Source: Lineus longissimus
Lineage: Eukaryota > Nemertea > Pilidiophora > Heteronemertea > Lineidae
Direction of reading: 5' to 3'
DNA: 64,000 nucleotides
NCBI RefSeq assembly: GCF_910592395.1
Contig: NC_088313.1
Location: 12,664,437-12,728,436 of the forward strand
Shown piece after piece: positions 35,801 to 50,800 of this stretch. Made by a program: the position numbers and the translations under genes. Below the pieces are notes generated by a model. That model searched no databases and was not told the origin of the DNA. It saw nothing but the letters and a program-made list of their open reading frames with translations. Position 1 is the stretch's first letter. Each line of letters starts with the position of its first letter.

Positions 35801-38800
35801 ACCAGAAATACGCCTCAAGTCACTCAACCATGCGGCAGACTTACTGTTTAGTAGAACGATTTCGACCGATTGATTTGCTATCTGTATTGGATCTAAACAT
35901 ACTAAATATAACAGATGGGTAGGTGTGAGACATTTAAATACAATTTAAAGCTTTTGTTTATTATTCACTGCAAATTTCTGACTTGTAATGAATGATGAAT
36001 AGTCAGACTTTGAATAAATGACATGGCCAGGGCCATTGCGCTCACCTCCCTTACGGACAGTTTATTGTTTTTTTATAACCAACAGGTGGCAATACAAGGA
36101 ATTAAACTGGACCATACTAAGTCCTTATCTTGTATTCCTAAACCGACTGACTTTTAAAGACACACACTGCAGACATGGGGTCCACCTCAAGAGGATGAAC
36201 ATGGCCAGTGCAATGCAACAGATCAGACACCAGAGTGTGATCGAAAAGTGCCCGCCCTGGGACACTGAGAGACTTTCCACATGGCCAAAGGGTGCATCAA
36301 TGGAGACAAAGCTCTGGGAATCTAGGGAGGTACAAGAGATGACAGCCAGGCTTATTATAGAGACGTAGGCCTAGTTTAATAGTATCGCCATTAAAAGAAA
36401 ATCGAACCTTTAGGAGATGATTCAAGAAGAAGAATATATACCTTGGTCTCCTCCTGAACAACTTGTAAAGCTGTTCAACCTGAAGTGCCGTCGCGTCATG
36501 GAACTCCCGCTTAAACGCCTTGTCCATAACCTTGTCTTCGGCCAGCAGGATGTCGTAGCCATCACGGAAATTGTCAACATTCTTCCTGGCTTCGGAGAAG
36601 GCTTCTATGGCAAGGACCTAAAGAAGAGAATATGGTTCTATAAGAAGGAATATAGAACAACACTGTGCAGACTTGGGCTGCGATGTTCATTGTTCTCAAT
36701 GATAGCAGGAGTGAACTTCTCTATGACTGCATGAGTAGACGGTCCAAGCACGGACTGACCCTGTGCCCTCAGTGGTGACATGTGCAGAGTAACTACCATG
36801 ACTGAAACAAGACCATGACAGCTTGATTGTTTCACCACGAGGTGCTTGTTAGAGTCATCTCATAGTCTAGTGGTTAACCTTGCTGGCTACCTGTGTCCTC
36901 AGTGGTGACATGTGCTGATGATTCTTCTGATCATCAGTGTTATCCACAATAATACCAGTCGTTACCCCTATGCTGTTCAACTTGAAAACATGGTCAGGCA
37001 GAGTAACAACCATGACTGAAACAAGACTATGACAGCTTGATTGTTTCACCACAAGGTGCTTGTTAGAATCACCTCAAATTCTAGTGGTTAATACTCATGG
37101 CTACCATGCAAAGAGAACCCAAGATTGTATTCCCGGACCAGGATTGGACTCCATACCTCCGGCAAAAAGTCAATAGGGTTACCTAGGCAGTCGAATGATG
37201 ATGAAGTTATTGCAATCATTGATTGACAAACATTCTCTTAGATGACGACTGCACAGAAAAGACCAATAAATCAATGCCAGAGAGAAAGTCGGGCCTAAGG
37301 CCGTAAGGGTTTAAATATCTTGCCCCGAGTTCAAGCAATATTGCTTAAACCAACCTTACATTGAACCTAGAACCTTTAGTTAATGAGACAAACACACTAG
37401 TTTACCTTGCACTCCTTCTTGTGCTCAAGCAGCCTGACCAACTCTCTCTCACGCGTGTTCAACTCATCCTCCACAAGGAGGGCGTATTTCAGGCGGACGA
37501 TTTTCAACTCTTCCTGGTAGATCACCATCTCGGTTTTGATCTTCTTGGTGAAGAGCGTATTCAGCATGTCGTCGTACTGCTGGGCGCCATCGCTGATGAA
37601 GCCTTGAAGTTTCTTTAGTTCTGTCTCCAGTTGCTGTGAATTGATACATTCAGAATCAAAGAGAGCCTGTACTTTCAGAAGGGTGTAAATCAACATAGCT
37701 CATTTGGTATTGGTTTGGAAAACCTTTGTACTCCCATGCAAAAGGGCTCAGGTTTTAAGCAAGGTAGAACCAAGATTTCCATCTTCTGATGTACAGTAAA
37801 ACATCCCTTAGCGGACACCTCTCTATTTAGGACAACCTCTCTATTAAGGACAACCTCTCTATTAAGGACAACCTCTCTATTAAGGGCACTAGTTTTGGTC
37901 CCAAATTGGTTGTTTTCATTCAACCTGACCTCTCTAATTTCTATTAACGACAGCACTTGTCAGTCCCGAGCGAGGGTGTTCTTAATAGAGAGGTTCTACT
38001 GTATTTGACTGGATTTCAAGAGAAACACATTATGTGTTTTTTTCAATACTCTAAATGAGCCTTATTGAGATTCTCTGTGGACACAAAGTGCATATACAAG
38101 GCATTCTAAATGATAACAGGGTATGTCTGCTACTTTCAAAACAATTATCAGGAGGAAAATGTTACCAAACCAAGGGGAGGGTCAGAAAATACCAACAGCT
38201 TCTGCACTTGCAGTGCTCATCATAATCAGAATCAAAGTCCACAATATTCAAGCATCTGAATACCACCGATTCAAGTAGAAATGAAAGCAGACTCGAACAT
38301 TTATTTTGAGATCTACACAGATTTATTTGGAGAGTTTCAACTTGCTATAGGTTACACTGCATAAGCCTTTGAATTTCAATGAGAGGAGAGCTCTCAAATA
38401 TGTGACCCGTCACAGCAAAACCAGGCGCATGTTGCACAGAAGATGAGCCTAAATGACACCAGGAGATAATGGAAGAAATTGATGTGCTCATATTTCACAA
38501 AAGGCAGACAATAGAGGAATGAACAAACAGTCCGTCTCAACCTGCCAAGCTCAGAGCGACATGCGCCTGGTTTTGCTGTGACGGGTCACATATTGTGACA
38601 CTGGTAAAATGACTACGGTTCGAAATGTCCTTCATTCTCGATCAATAGAAGAGGAATACTAACCTTCCTGTACTTCTCTCTCTCCTCCTGGAGGTCTTTC
38701 ACCTTCTTCTCATAGTCCTTGGCGAGCTTCTGCTCATCTTCTGTCCACTCCTCGGCAGGTTTGGACATGAACGCTGGCACAGGCACATCCTAGAATTAGA

Positions 38801-41800
38801 CGGAATAAAGTTACTCATGAATATTCAATTACTGGCCGAACTTCCAAGCAACTCGTGGAAGAGATATCACCCTCTTGGCTAGATACAAATCCTTTTCAAT
38901 CCCTCTACCGTAGAGCAGGATGAAATTGGCCCGGGGGGGGGGGTGAAAATGAAATTAAAATTATTCACAATCGTTTTTGGGGTAAATTAGGTTAAGTTTA
39001 GCCCACATATTTTTGCATAGTGATTCAATACTATCAATAAAATATTGAAATGAGAGGTGATCGTCAACAAGGACATTATTAGCTCTTTAAACAATGGGCG
39101 ATTATAATGTATGGAGGAGGAAACCGGAGACCCCGAAGGAAATCCACGCTGTCGAAGAGAGTCGCCCTCTATCACATGAGTGTGCCGGGAACGACCAGGA
39201 ATCAAACTAGGGACCTCAGAGGTGACAAGTGTTGATGTTGCCACTACACTACTCAGACAGCCATTTAACACTGCTCCGACAGTCATTTAACACTACTCCG
39301 ACAGCCATTCAACACTACTCTGACAGCCATTCAACACTACTCCGACAGCCATTTAACACTACTCAGACAGCCATTTAACACTACTCAGACAGCCATTTAA
39401 CACTACTCAGACAGCCATTTAACACTTCTCAGACAGTCATTTAACACTACTCAGACAGCCATTTAACACTACTCAGACAGCCATTTACTAATAATGGTTC
39501 TAGGGAAGGGTGGAAAGTGTAGCAAAATTTCACACCACTTTGGGATTATGCCGTCCCATCTTACGTTAGGTTTCTTCCTGTGGAACTAGGTAACATGACC
39601 TGCCGTATGACAGTTGATTCTCACAAATTTGCCCATCGACGAATTGTTCATGGGACCATTTTTCCAGGAGAATTTATTCAAGCTGAATAGTTTGCCCCCT
39701 TCAATGTACATGTACTCACTTACAACGACTCATATTTTTAAGTCTCATCTTCTTTCCTGACCTCAAGTTGGTCTACCCCTACCATCTTGATGTCAAGGGC
39801 TGCCCCCCCCCCCCCAGAAGTCATGTTAAACAGTTACGTTAAGTATCCTTAGGGACATTACCTCTTTCAGTTAATCCCATTGAAATTTTCTCGTTAAGAC
39901 TGAACGCTTCCGTTAAATCTAATGTTGTTTTGAACAACTCAGCCCTGGAGTTTTCATTTTGCCCAAAAGTTTAGCACGAATTCGAAGTAATCAAAATTTC
40001 AGAAATTCATAAACTACAATGCAAACTATTACCTTTTTCAGTTCATCCTCCTTCTTCACCTCTAGTACCCCTCCCATCATGGTGTCCAGGGCTCTCTCCC
40101 TCGCATTATCACCCTTCTCCTTGGCCTTGCGCTCCTCTTCAATCTTCTGTTCTTTCTCACGCTGTTTCTGTTGCTCTGGGGTCAGGTATTTCTCAACCTT
40201 CACCTGAAACAAAAGATGAAAACTGAACAATGACCGAACTGCCTACCCTTGTGTCCAGCAAAACGATACTTTATGAAATTTATCAGTCAAAATCATTGTC
40301 AAAAACACATTTTTGGGACTTCTGTGGGCAATTTGATACTCCCCTGATGGTCATACAAATCTCACTTGGACTTGACTAATAGGGGAATGATGCCATGTCT
40401 TGGCTAGGAGTTGAACTCACAACCTCTTCATCATGAGGCAGAAGCTCTTCCACTGCACCACCACTGCCCCTAGAAGTAGATCACCCTCACCTTAGAGGAC
40501 CTTTTTTAATACTTCGAAAGACTACGTTTTACAGCATTATCGGAGAACTGAGTGGGGAGACTAATTTTGTCACTATGTGGTATTAGCCACATGGGTTATG
40601 ACCATCCCCTCAGGAATGACCTCAATCATGTCAATTGAACCTGAGTTGAATATTGTTCTAATCTACTCTACAGGCCTCACCGCAGCCATAATGAAATTAA
40701 GGAAAACGAAGTAATGATCTCAGTACCTCCTCATCTTCGACTACCAAGAGAGACTCTGGCTTCTCAAGGACGCCGAACTCTGGCTCAAACACCTCGTCCA
40801 AGAGGTCAAGGTCGACGATAATCTTCTTGATACGGCGGTTTTTATCTTTGATACGGGTGATCTCCTGCTCTTTCTTCTTCAGCATCTCTTCGAACTCTTT
40901 GTTGAAGTTGACCTTGATCCTGTGAATCGCATCCTAGAGGAAAGGAAAATATGGATGAGTATATACCCGGGTCGTTTAGACAGCAGAGCATGGACCTGTG
41001 GTGTTTTATTTCTCAGTGCTTCAATTGACACTTACACTGCACACATACTGTGTACTGTACACTTTTTCGGGTTGACCACAGGTACCGCCATTTTGGCTAC
41101 AACTTGAATTCCTAAAGCAATTAGAACTTTTTCAAAATTTAGTGAATGCTCATTTCAAGGGCTTGAGTCTGTTCTTTGTTTTCCAGGGAACAGCCTCCCA
41201 GGTTTTAAATGAGCATTCAATTAATTTGGAAAGTGTTTTAATTGCTTTAGGATTTTGAGTTCGAGCCAAAATTGCGGTACCTACATGTATGGTCAACCCC
41301 ACCAGTGGATGCACAGCTGTTACACATAAGTCTATTAGTCCAGAGAAACACACGTCACTTGTCACGAGTAACTGATGAAGGCTTGAAAACATGACATGAG
41401 GGTGAAAAGCGACATCATGAATCATACCATAGCCTGCTATTTGGAAATGACTTGTTCGTTCTTCTTGACACACATGATAATTTAACAGTGACAAGTTGCA
41501 TGTGAAAATGTGAACTCTATACAATATAACGGCCTTGAAAGTAAAATAGGCCTTCTGTAAAGGCGCCCTGAACCGGTTTATATCCGTCAACACGTCACAG
41601 TATATGCGCGTAAAACCCAATTCTGACAGACATTTATAAAGTCAACTGGACATTGGCTGATATTTATAAAAGACTAGTAAATGCTTTTACTTTAAACTTC
41701 ATGTACATTTACACTAGCCATCTCTGTAGAAAACTGTAGTAAAAACATTTACTAGTCATATTTGAATATTAGCCACTATTGTGTCGACTGGCTTGGCAAT

Positions 41801-44800
41801 ATATGCCAGCTGACGTACCTCCAACAGAACTATCTGGTTGATCTTCTGCTCCCTGGTGCAGAGCTCAAACTGACTGTAGAACAGCTCACTGCCACCACCA
41901 TACTGGGCACCTGAAGAAAACAAACACAATGTCGTCACTACAGATACAAGATTGTTTAACAGATACACAAGAATCACAAAACAAAATTCAGATTTTGAAT
42001 TCTTAAGCTGCCCAAATTAAGCGAATTTGATAACAGCCACCTGCAATCATGATTGCATGCGACCAAAAATCGCCCATCTGCATTGGTCATTGCAGGTACC
42101 TGAGATGATCATCAGTGATCGCACTCTCCTTCAATCAATATCAAACCCATCAGCGATAACCAGTTTTACCCGCAGAGAAGAGATATTTTTGTCACACATT
42201 GCAGCAATTATAATTGTGGGTCGCAGCCATTTTGAGTGGCACTTTATGGCTAGTTCTACACGCACCTCAGATAGGATTGCGCCCAGACTCTATAATTCCC
42301 TCATCTGATAATCGACCGGACATAAAAAATAAGTGGGTTCCCATTTTACTTGTGTGCATGTCCAAACAAGTACTTTCTGACTGTCAACAAAGCAGCTATG
42401 AAAAAATTGCAAGTACTGTGAGCACTGTGAAGTCACTTATATTGGTCTCAACTGCAGGTTACAGGCCATAAAGGAGTCATAATCTTAGTACATACGCATC
42501 TGATGGGGAAAGGGGGTCAAGAATTTGGGTGCTCATTTGTGTACCCTGCATTTTTTACCACTTTTAGGTATGGGGGGGGGGGGGGGTCTTGAAAATCAGA
42601 AAAATGTGTGTATGTTATTAAATTGAAAGTATGCCCCCCCCCCCCCCCCAAAAAAACACTTGATGAATACTTTCAAGTTTCAGAAACATTTTCTCATTCT
42701 TGAACTTGAAGAACAGGTGAGTGGGTTTATGACACCATGGAGGTATCAGTAATACCTCCATGATGATACCCAATCATTCTAGGATCTCTAAACCAAATAC
42801 ATGTAGTGAAATATAACTTGAGAGCAAGTGCAGTCATGTCGTAAATCTCAAAATGACTATGAATGGCATGACATCAATCAAACAACTCTTAAAGATGAAT
42901 TTGAAAAATAGAATTTATGACAGAGGAATAAACTTAATTTAATCATTGGTGACCAGAAACTTTCAAAACCTTAGGAACTTTAGCAGTGACATCAAACACC
43001 TAAATAAAAAATTATAGCGAATACAATTGTCATTTTGAAGTGCAAAATTGGTTCTCTGATGTGCCCAAATGAAGCAATTCGATCAATCAAATGTCCTTTT
43101 TAAAAAAGTGCTGAAATTAAATTTGAACATTATAATATACAGACAGTGATTAGTGCTATTTGTGCCCGCCTCGAGGCAAATTATCATTTCTTACCCATTG
43201 ACGGAAAGTCATATTGGTCGTCAGCTAATGATTGGAAAGACAGGACAGAAGAAGTAGGTGAGAACAAAGGTTAACAGGGAAGGAATAATGAGTTTCTAAC
43301 AGGCTGCGGAAATGCAGGAACAGGCCTGATTTTTGATTAATTGATCATTTCACAGGCTTTCCAAATTCTGACTACTTTGAGGGTACATTAAATGCAGCCT
43401 CCGCCAGAGACCCTGGAGAGTGAAACACTGTTTTTATGCACCAGACTGCCGCTGGACTGGTTGACAGTTTTCTAAGGGTTGCCAAGCCTGGAATGAGTGT
43501 TAGTTGTAGTAGAATGGGGTATTTGTAGCCCCGGTTTATTTGTAGCCCCTGCATTGTTTGATGCATGGGGATATCAATCAATATCATAGGCAGGGGTTAC
43601 AATTACCACGGGGCTACAATAACAATTACCCCGAGGCTACAATTAACTCTTGGGCTACAATTACCCTGACAAAGTGTCAGAGGTGTTGGTTTTGTGCCTG
43701 TAACACAGGATTTTGCTGTCTGACATGGATTGGGTTATTGTTGTAAAAACTGGCAGTTTGTACCTGTCAACTCAAAGAATCAGACAGCAACTCATGTGTA
43801 CCTAGCTGTCAAAACCTCTAAAATCAAAATTCGGTGCCTGACAATGGCCTTGACCGGCACCGTATTTCCAGGCTAGGGTCTTATCCGGCCAAACGGATCT
43901 GCTTTCAAAAAACCTCTAAATCATGGTACCCATCAATTGAACCTTCTGCTAGGTATTAATTATCATTTTAAATCTGAGGTGAGCATGGACAATAGAAACT
44001 TTGCAGATTGTTTGGATTTGGACTGGAGAGTTTTAGGCTGTGTATATATCCATGGACTGTTTCCTTGCGGACCAGTGGCATTGTTTCAATGTCTCCAATG
44101 GCAATGGCAAAGTATGTTCCAAACCAAGTGCAAGGTTGATTTTGTGTGCGGTGCGTCGATCACTGGGTCACAAGCGAATACGGAAAAAATAAATACAGAA
44201 AAATGCCACAAGCAAACAGTTTGTGGATACACAGCCTTAAGGGAGAAAATAACTAAAGACAGATTGTTATCCTTCTGATAATTAAAAAAAATGTTATCAG
44301 AAATATGAAAAAGAAATGAAAAAGACGATTATCATTACGATCTATACAAGAATGTTTAGAATTGTAGCCATCCAGTTTAAAACTAGACAGTATAAATATG
44401 TGGTACATTGTAATATGGTAATTAACTGTGTGGTATTATGGTAATTAACTGTTAAGAGGGTACATGCAGACCAATTGTTACGACATTTAAGTGACTTACG
44501 GTGCATTTCGGGTGACATGGTTGCAGGTACATTTCCTAAAGTGCATGGACAACATGTAATAAGCATTAATGATACCACCACTACCAGTAACCATATGTGG
44601 AAGAATGGGTAATAAACAGCATTAGGAGGGATGCATGTTCAGCAATGTCAGTAGTCCACTACCCCTTTAAGGGTACATGTATAAATACACCCTTAAATGG
44701 GTAGTAGAATTTTCATTTATCCCTGTAGAGGGCGCAGCAAGGCCTGTACCTTTTCAAGGCCTGTGCAAACATCACAACAAATTGAATAATGCCGACTGCT

Positions 44801-47800
44801 GTTGACGATAATGATGTCACACAACTTCATGCGTTATGAGCTAACAGAGCCAGCTAATGAGGTCACAATGACACGTCATTTGATCTCTTCAACACGTGAT
44901 TGGTTCCCTGTGGTCGTTTTAACTTGTTCGTCGTTTTTTCTGGTAATAAAACCGACCTCATGAGCCCCGAAAAGGTACACACTGCACCCCCTAGGAGATT
45001 TGGTCAGCCACTAGCTTACTGCAAAACTACACTATGGTGCATCGATACAGCTGAATCCTCTTTTGGAATTTTAAACTGCGACTGTCTTGTTTACAAGTGA
45101 TGGAAAACCGGAAGGAATACCACCAATGGTATTGTCACAACATACACTGCAGGGATCTGAACATTTGAAAATGTTCTTCAATTTGAGGAGGTCGAAGTAA
45201 TTCTAATTTAACGATGAGTCGGAATAATGAAATTCATCTTTATAAACTCAATACTGGATAACCAAAATCCCACCACAGTTCTAAATTGCACATTCCTACT
45301 TCCACCGTGATGTATTTTATGTGTCCCTAATTTTTCATCATATACCCTCTGTGCATTGATCCGGGAGAACCACTGAAGGCCAAAATTTTACCCCGAAGGT
45401 TTCATTCAAACTTTCCGAAAAATCACACGAAGTGAACCGGGGCCAGTCTTTTACAATATAAGAGAGTATTTGTTGCCCTTTATAACATTTCAGCATGTAT
45501 TTTGAAGAAACAATTTTGAAAATGCAAGAAACAAATATCGCATGACCCAGGAGGGTGATCCACCCATGCTATAAAAATATCTGGATCACACAAGAAAAAA
45601 CTGCAGTCTCGAGCTTTAAGGCCGGAGAAATCATCTCGTGAGATCTGGATGTACTCGTGCAGTTTTCTTATTATACACTGGCAGTTATTTTAATACACCT
45701 GGGCTGAGATTGAACTGCACATTTCTGACCCACCACGACAAAATGAGTCGCATGTCGCACAGAAGATGAGCCTAAAATGACACCAGGACACAATAGAAGA
45801 AATTGATGTACTCAGATGTCACGAAAGGCAGACAATAGTGAAATGAACAACCAGTCCGTCTCAACCTGTCAGCTCGGAGTGTCATGCGACTTGTTTCGTC
45901 AAGGCGGGTCACATTTATACAGTGCAAATGGACTACGTGCCAATAAAGCCTCATTTTGAATTCAGCAGTAATGGTTAGGCAATTACCATTACCGCTTGGG
46001 TTGGTGCAAAATATGGAAGCATTTCAAAAACCACGATATTCGTTATTTGATTTGAGGTGTTTTAGAATAGATATTGATACCTCTCTGTTGGTATTGATTA
46101 TCTCACCAAAACTGCGAGGGTGGAGCTAAAACATTGGCCAAAACCTCGGCTACGCCTCAGTTTTGGTCTACATTTAAGCTCCACCCGAGTGGTTTGGGTG
46201 AGACAGCCAATACCGACAGTGAGGTATCAATTTTCTTAAACAATGATATGAATAACGCTGACATGGTTGATGGTCAAGTATACTAACCTTTATCATCTGA
46301 ATAGCCTACAGCGATAGCAGTTTGGGAAAGAATTAGGAATATGAATTCAGGCTTTTTATACTATCAATGTCACTGACCCAACTGGTGACTTGAAACAACG
46401 TTGTCCTGTGTCCTTCTCTGGGCAAAGAAGCTTTACTGTCTCTTTTTTAGTGAAAAAACTGAAGTATGCTGATCTATGGTATTCTAGAGTCACTTCATTA
46501 GATACCTCAACTCCCGCTGCCCTATAAATTACATGGTTTTCACATCATTTAACAGTGAAAGAGGGCGCCACATGTCCTCAAATCGGCAAAATAAATTCAA
46601 ATTTCTTTTTCAATTGTTTCAAGGGTTAATATTCATGACCCCTGTGAGGCTGTTTTTTGCACCTTCAGAATACTCAACTCTGATCCTAAATCCAATAAAT
46701 AATGCCTTAAAACCAAAGAATACGATTCTTTTCAGTGGAGATTCTTATTTTAGCGACAACTTAAAATTTACCTCTGATGTTCCGAAACATCAACATGATC
46801 AACAGCTATCTGTGACAAAATGTCTCCTTATTGGACCAAAAAACACAAAACATATATCCCAAAAATGTAATTGAAAGCCATTTCCCGGGATATTGAATAA
46901 GCGGGATAAGCATTTGGAAAAGGAATGAATTTTTTATGATTAAAGCAATTAATACATAATTATGATCAAGGTATTGGTATGGAGCAGGATTCGAAGGATT
47001 GCCGGTTGGGGTTTTAAAAGGTTCGAGTGGGAGGCAAAGTTAAGGAGCCATTGCTGAGGTATCTGTGGTAGGGAACACATTATTTCATGCTAATTTTTAG
47101 GTAAATAACTCAAACAGATGTGCCGAAAATTGTTGCCTTATTGAGAGAAACTTCACTCTTAGAAATAAAGATTTTTTCGACCGCCAGAAATTTCCACCCA
47201 TAGAGGGTTTTCAGAGAAGCGTAAAAACCTAACTTAAGTAAGATTTTTTCACCAACTCAAAACCATTTGGGGTTTTTAATTTGACCAAAAATCTCGATGA
47301 TTGAAAAAACCTATGACGGTTTTCAGAAGCTTGAAAACCTTTATTTCTAAGAATGTTCAGTGCATGCACACACAAAAATACAGGCTGTGTTTTTACCAAT
47401 TCACTTCAACAAATGTTCAATTTTGGAGAGTTCTTGGCTTAGATAATGTGCATTGTTTTTTTCTCTTTTTCCTTACCTAGACTGCCAATGGTAGAGGGTT
47501 GCTCCTTCCCGTCACTGACGTCATCAGGATCGAGTGGCTCCTCCTCAGGCTGGAAAAATAAAGCTAACAATCAGAAAAGTGTTTACTAGAATCATATCAG
47601 GAGCAGCTGTGAATTTTCAAATACCTCAGTCAGGCCAACATTTCAAAAGGTTTTTTTCAAAGGCGTGTTTCAGCCACAAAAGAAAGGGTGTTATGCAAGA
47701 AAACAGACTGATTGACTTTGAAGGTAATTCAAAATCAAATAGAAACTTTTTACTTCCAAATTCAGGTACAGTTTACATGAAATACAACACAAGCTTATAT

Positions 47801-50800
47801 GAATTTCATATGAATTATCATTTTCACGAACAAGTACCAAGCTACATGTACATGTATATGTTCAAAGCATGGAGGTCCACTCCTCAAACATTTCTTTATT
47901 ATTTCATGATTCAATACATGGACACCATATAATGATACATGCCACTGAAAAATGCCTCATTTTTTACAACTTTTTGGAGGGGATTCACAAAAATTCCAGA
48001 GAAGTAAAAAAATCATGATTTTTTTTCAGAAGATCACGAAATTTCTTCCGTTTTTCAAATCAATAAATATTTTCTTTTTACGAATCAAGGCTATTCGCAA
48101 TAAAATGGTCACGAAAATTAAGCAATTTTCAGTGTACCACAAGGGTTAACAAAGCCACCATCATAGGATTCATGAACGTGTTCTGTCTTTACTCCATGTC
48201 ATGACAACAGGAACTTTATCCTTGGCAATGATCCATGAGACTTGGCCCAAACTTACCGGAAAATTAAATTTTTCTCTCACAGCCTTTTCTAATGGCTCTT
48301 CCTGATTAAGCCAAGCAGCACAAACAGAATTTGTAAAATTTGTTAGTTTAAGTGTAAGAACATGCTATACAGGGTGGCCCAGAAACCTTTTTTCTTGCAC
48401 AAATAGAATTCTATTGTGTATCCATTGTGTGAGGGAAAAGTCTTCTGGGCCACCCTGTAGTGTGAACGATACTGAAACTGTTGGGTAAGAGAACGGCAGT
48501 GGAACCATGGAAAGATACATGAAGAGACAAAATCTCGTCACTTTGACCCTTTTGGTGCAGGTGACGTGCATAGCACGTTACGTAGATGGCCCCATGGCGT
48601 GCGATGACGTACACAGCACGTCATGCCATGCAAGAATATCAAAACAGACTATAGTCCAACAATATTCTCTAAAACCAATTTTGAATATTTCTACATCAAT
48701 ATTCAATTCACATGATGTTTTGGATGGAGTGTTGCCATGGACAAATTATCTTACATATGGCCTGTTTTTCGTGACATGGCACTTGAGCCAAAGTTCCACT
48801 CTCGTCTGATGGGATTTTGCAAGCACATGCAATGGAGGGGAATGAAAAACAGAATGTGAATGGAACGAAACAAAATGCTGAATATATCGTGATGAATCAC
48901 AAAATTTTCATGTGATTCTGAAAAACTTGAAGCATGCAGGATAACCGAGTATCATTGGCTAGTTAAACCAGTACACTCATAAAAATAAGGTTTTTTTTAC
49001 TTTTAAAAACCTAGTACATATATAGAACCTCTCTTTTAAGGACACCCTTGGTACTGACAAGTGATCTCCTAGAGAGGTGTCCTTATAAAAGAGGTCAAAT
49101 TGAATGGAAACAGCCAATTTGGGACCAAACCTAGTCTCCTTAATTGAGAGATTGTCCTTAATAGAGAGGTGTCCGCTAAGGGAGGTTCCACTATATTGGG
49201 GTTTTACAGGCAAAACAAATGTGCACCCCCGAAGGTTTTTTAAGAGACATGAAGAACCCTTAAAAGTTTTTGAGCTCGTGAAAGCGTCAAAGAGTTCCTC
49301 ATATCCTTGAAACACCTCTGTGGAGTGCATATTTGCGTTGGCTAAAACCCCCCTAAAAGGTTTTCCCAAAACTCGAAAACCCTTATTTCAAAGAGTGTAG
49401 TGCACTGTTCTTACACACTGAGTGCCAAAAGTAAAAAAAGTTGAAGAAAATCTGGTTTAATAATTCCCACTGATTGTTTTCTAAAATGATCTATTCAAAT
49501 CTTGTCAAGTGATCTGGCATCAGTGGGTTCCACTTCTGAAAACCACCAAACTTTATTTTTGCGATTTGCAGAAATAAACAAACATCCCAAACACAAACAA
49601 TTTCCATTTTGACAGATTTTAAAATTTCTTTCCCTTCCCCAACCCCAAAATATTTTTTTCTCGCCTCTTATTTTTGTAGATACAGTGGAACCTCTCTTAG
49701 CGAACACCTCTCTATTAACAACAACGTCTCTATGAAGGACACTAGTTTTGGTCCCGAATTGGTTGTTACCATTCAATTTGACCTCTCTCATCAGGACACC
49801 TCTCTATTACGGAGAACATTTGTCAGTCCCGATGGTGTCCTCGATAGAGAGGTTCTACTGTAGTTTACAAATTCCCCGAAAGTTTTGTGGTTTACAGTGC
49901 CAGTATGTATTCATAAGATAGCCAATGATACCAAATTATCATCAGAAAATTGATTATAGAAAGCTTGACCTCATAATACATCAGAAACCTATCGTCATCT
50001 TCATCGAAGGCTGGAGTCTTTTTAAACTGACGCTGAAAGGGCGGGAATTAGGATATATGTTATGGAGGGGTTGCAGGTGAAAATATAAATGGCGAATTTA
50101 TGGTATATGTTGACCAAATCAGGTGATCAATTTGAAGAGTTTCATCTCCAGTTGTCCCATACACCAAATGCAAAATGTTTGACATGTTCAAGAGTTTAGC
50201 ATGCTGGAATGAAGCCACACCCTGTAAACGTAGAAATGGGTTAAATTTTTAAGCCAGGTTTTTAGCTGTTTGCCTCAGTGATGTCACTCTTGCATATGCA
50301 GATGGAGTTTACAGCGTTTCAAAGAGATGATTACCGCAGTCAATGGAACCCTCTGTTTGGTGACGTAGATCTACGTAATTGGGCAGTGAACGGTTGAGAG
50401 TTAAAGACGTATATCTACGTCATTTGGCACTTAAGGTGTTAAAGTCGAAGGGATTAGTCTGTTGACCATGAGAATTATGTACTAGCTACTCTTTCTGGAC
50501 AATTGTTCACAATATGCAGTGTTTTTTTTCAAGTTGACATCGCCCCACACACCCACCTTGTCAGAGGCAGAGTGGTGACAAAGTGACATCAATGAGGCAA
50601 CCATTCTGTCAAAGATTTGGGGAAAGCCTTGGCAGGAGTCGCTGCATTAACCATTACCTGCTGCTCCCTATCAGAAATCAGTTTAGATTTTTTCTTCTGA
50701 AATAAAGGTGATGGAAGCCATTCGTCAATCTATTGAACTATGATTCCTATCATATAAAGTTAGGAAGATAAGTGTTGATCAGGTAAGCCTAGTGATGGAC

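Noticed and set aside
47534-47932. 132-codon plus-strand frame
   Set aside because: It overlaps the CFAP43 exon M boundary, has low-complexity composition and no recognisable domain.
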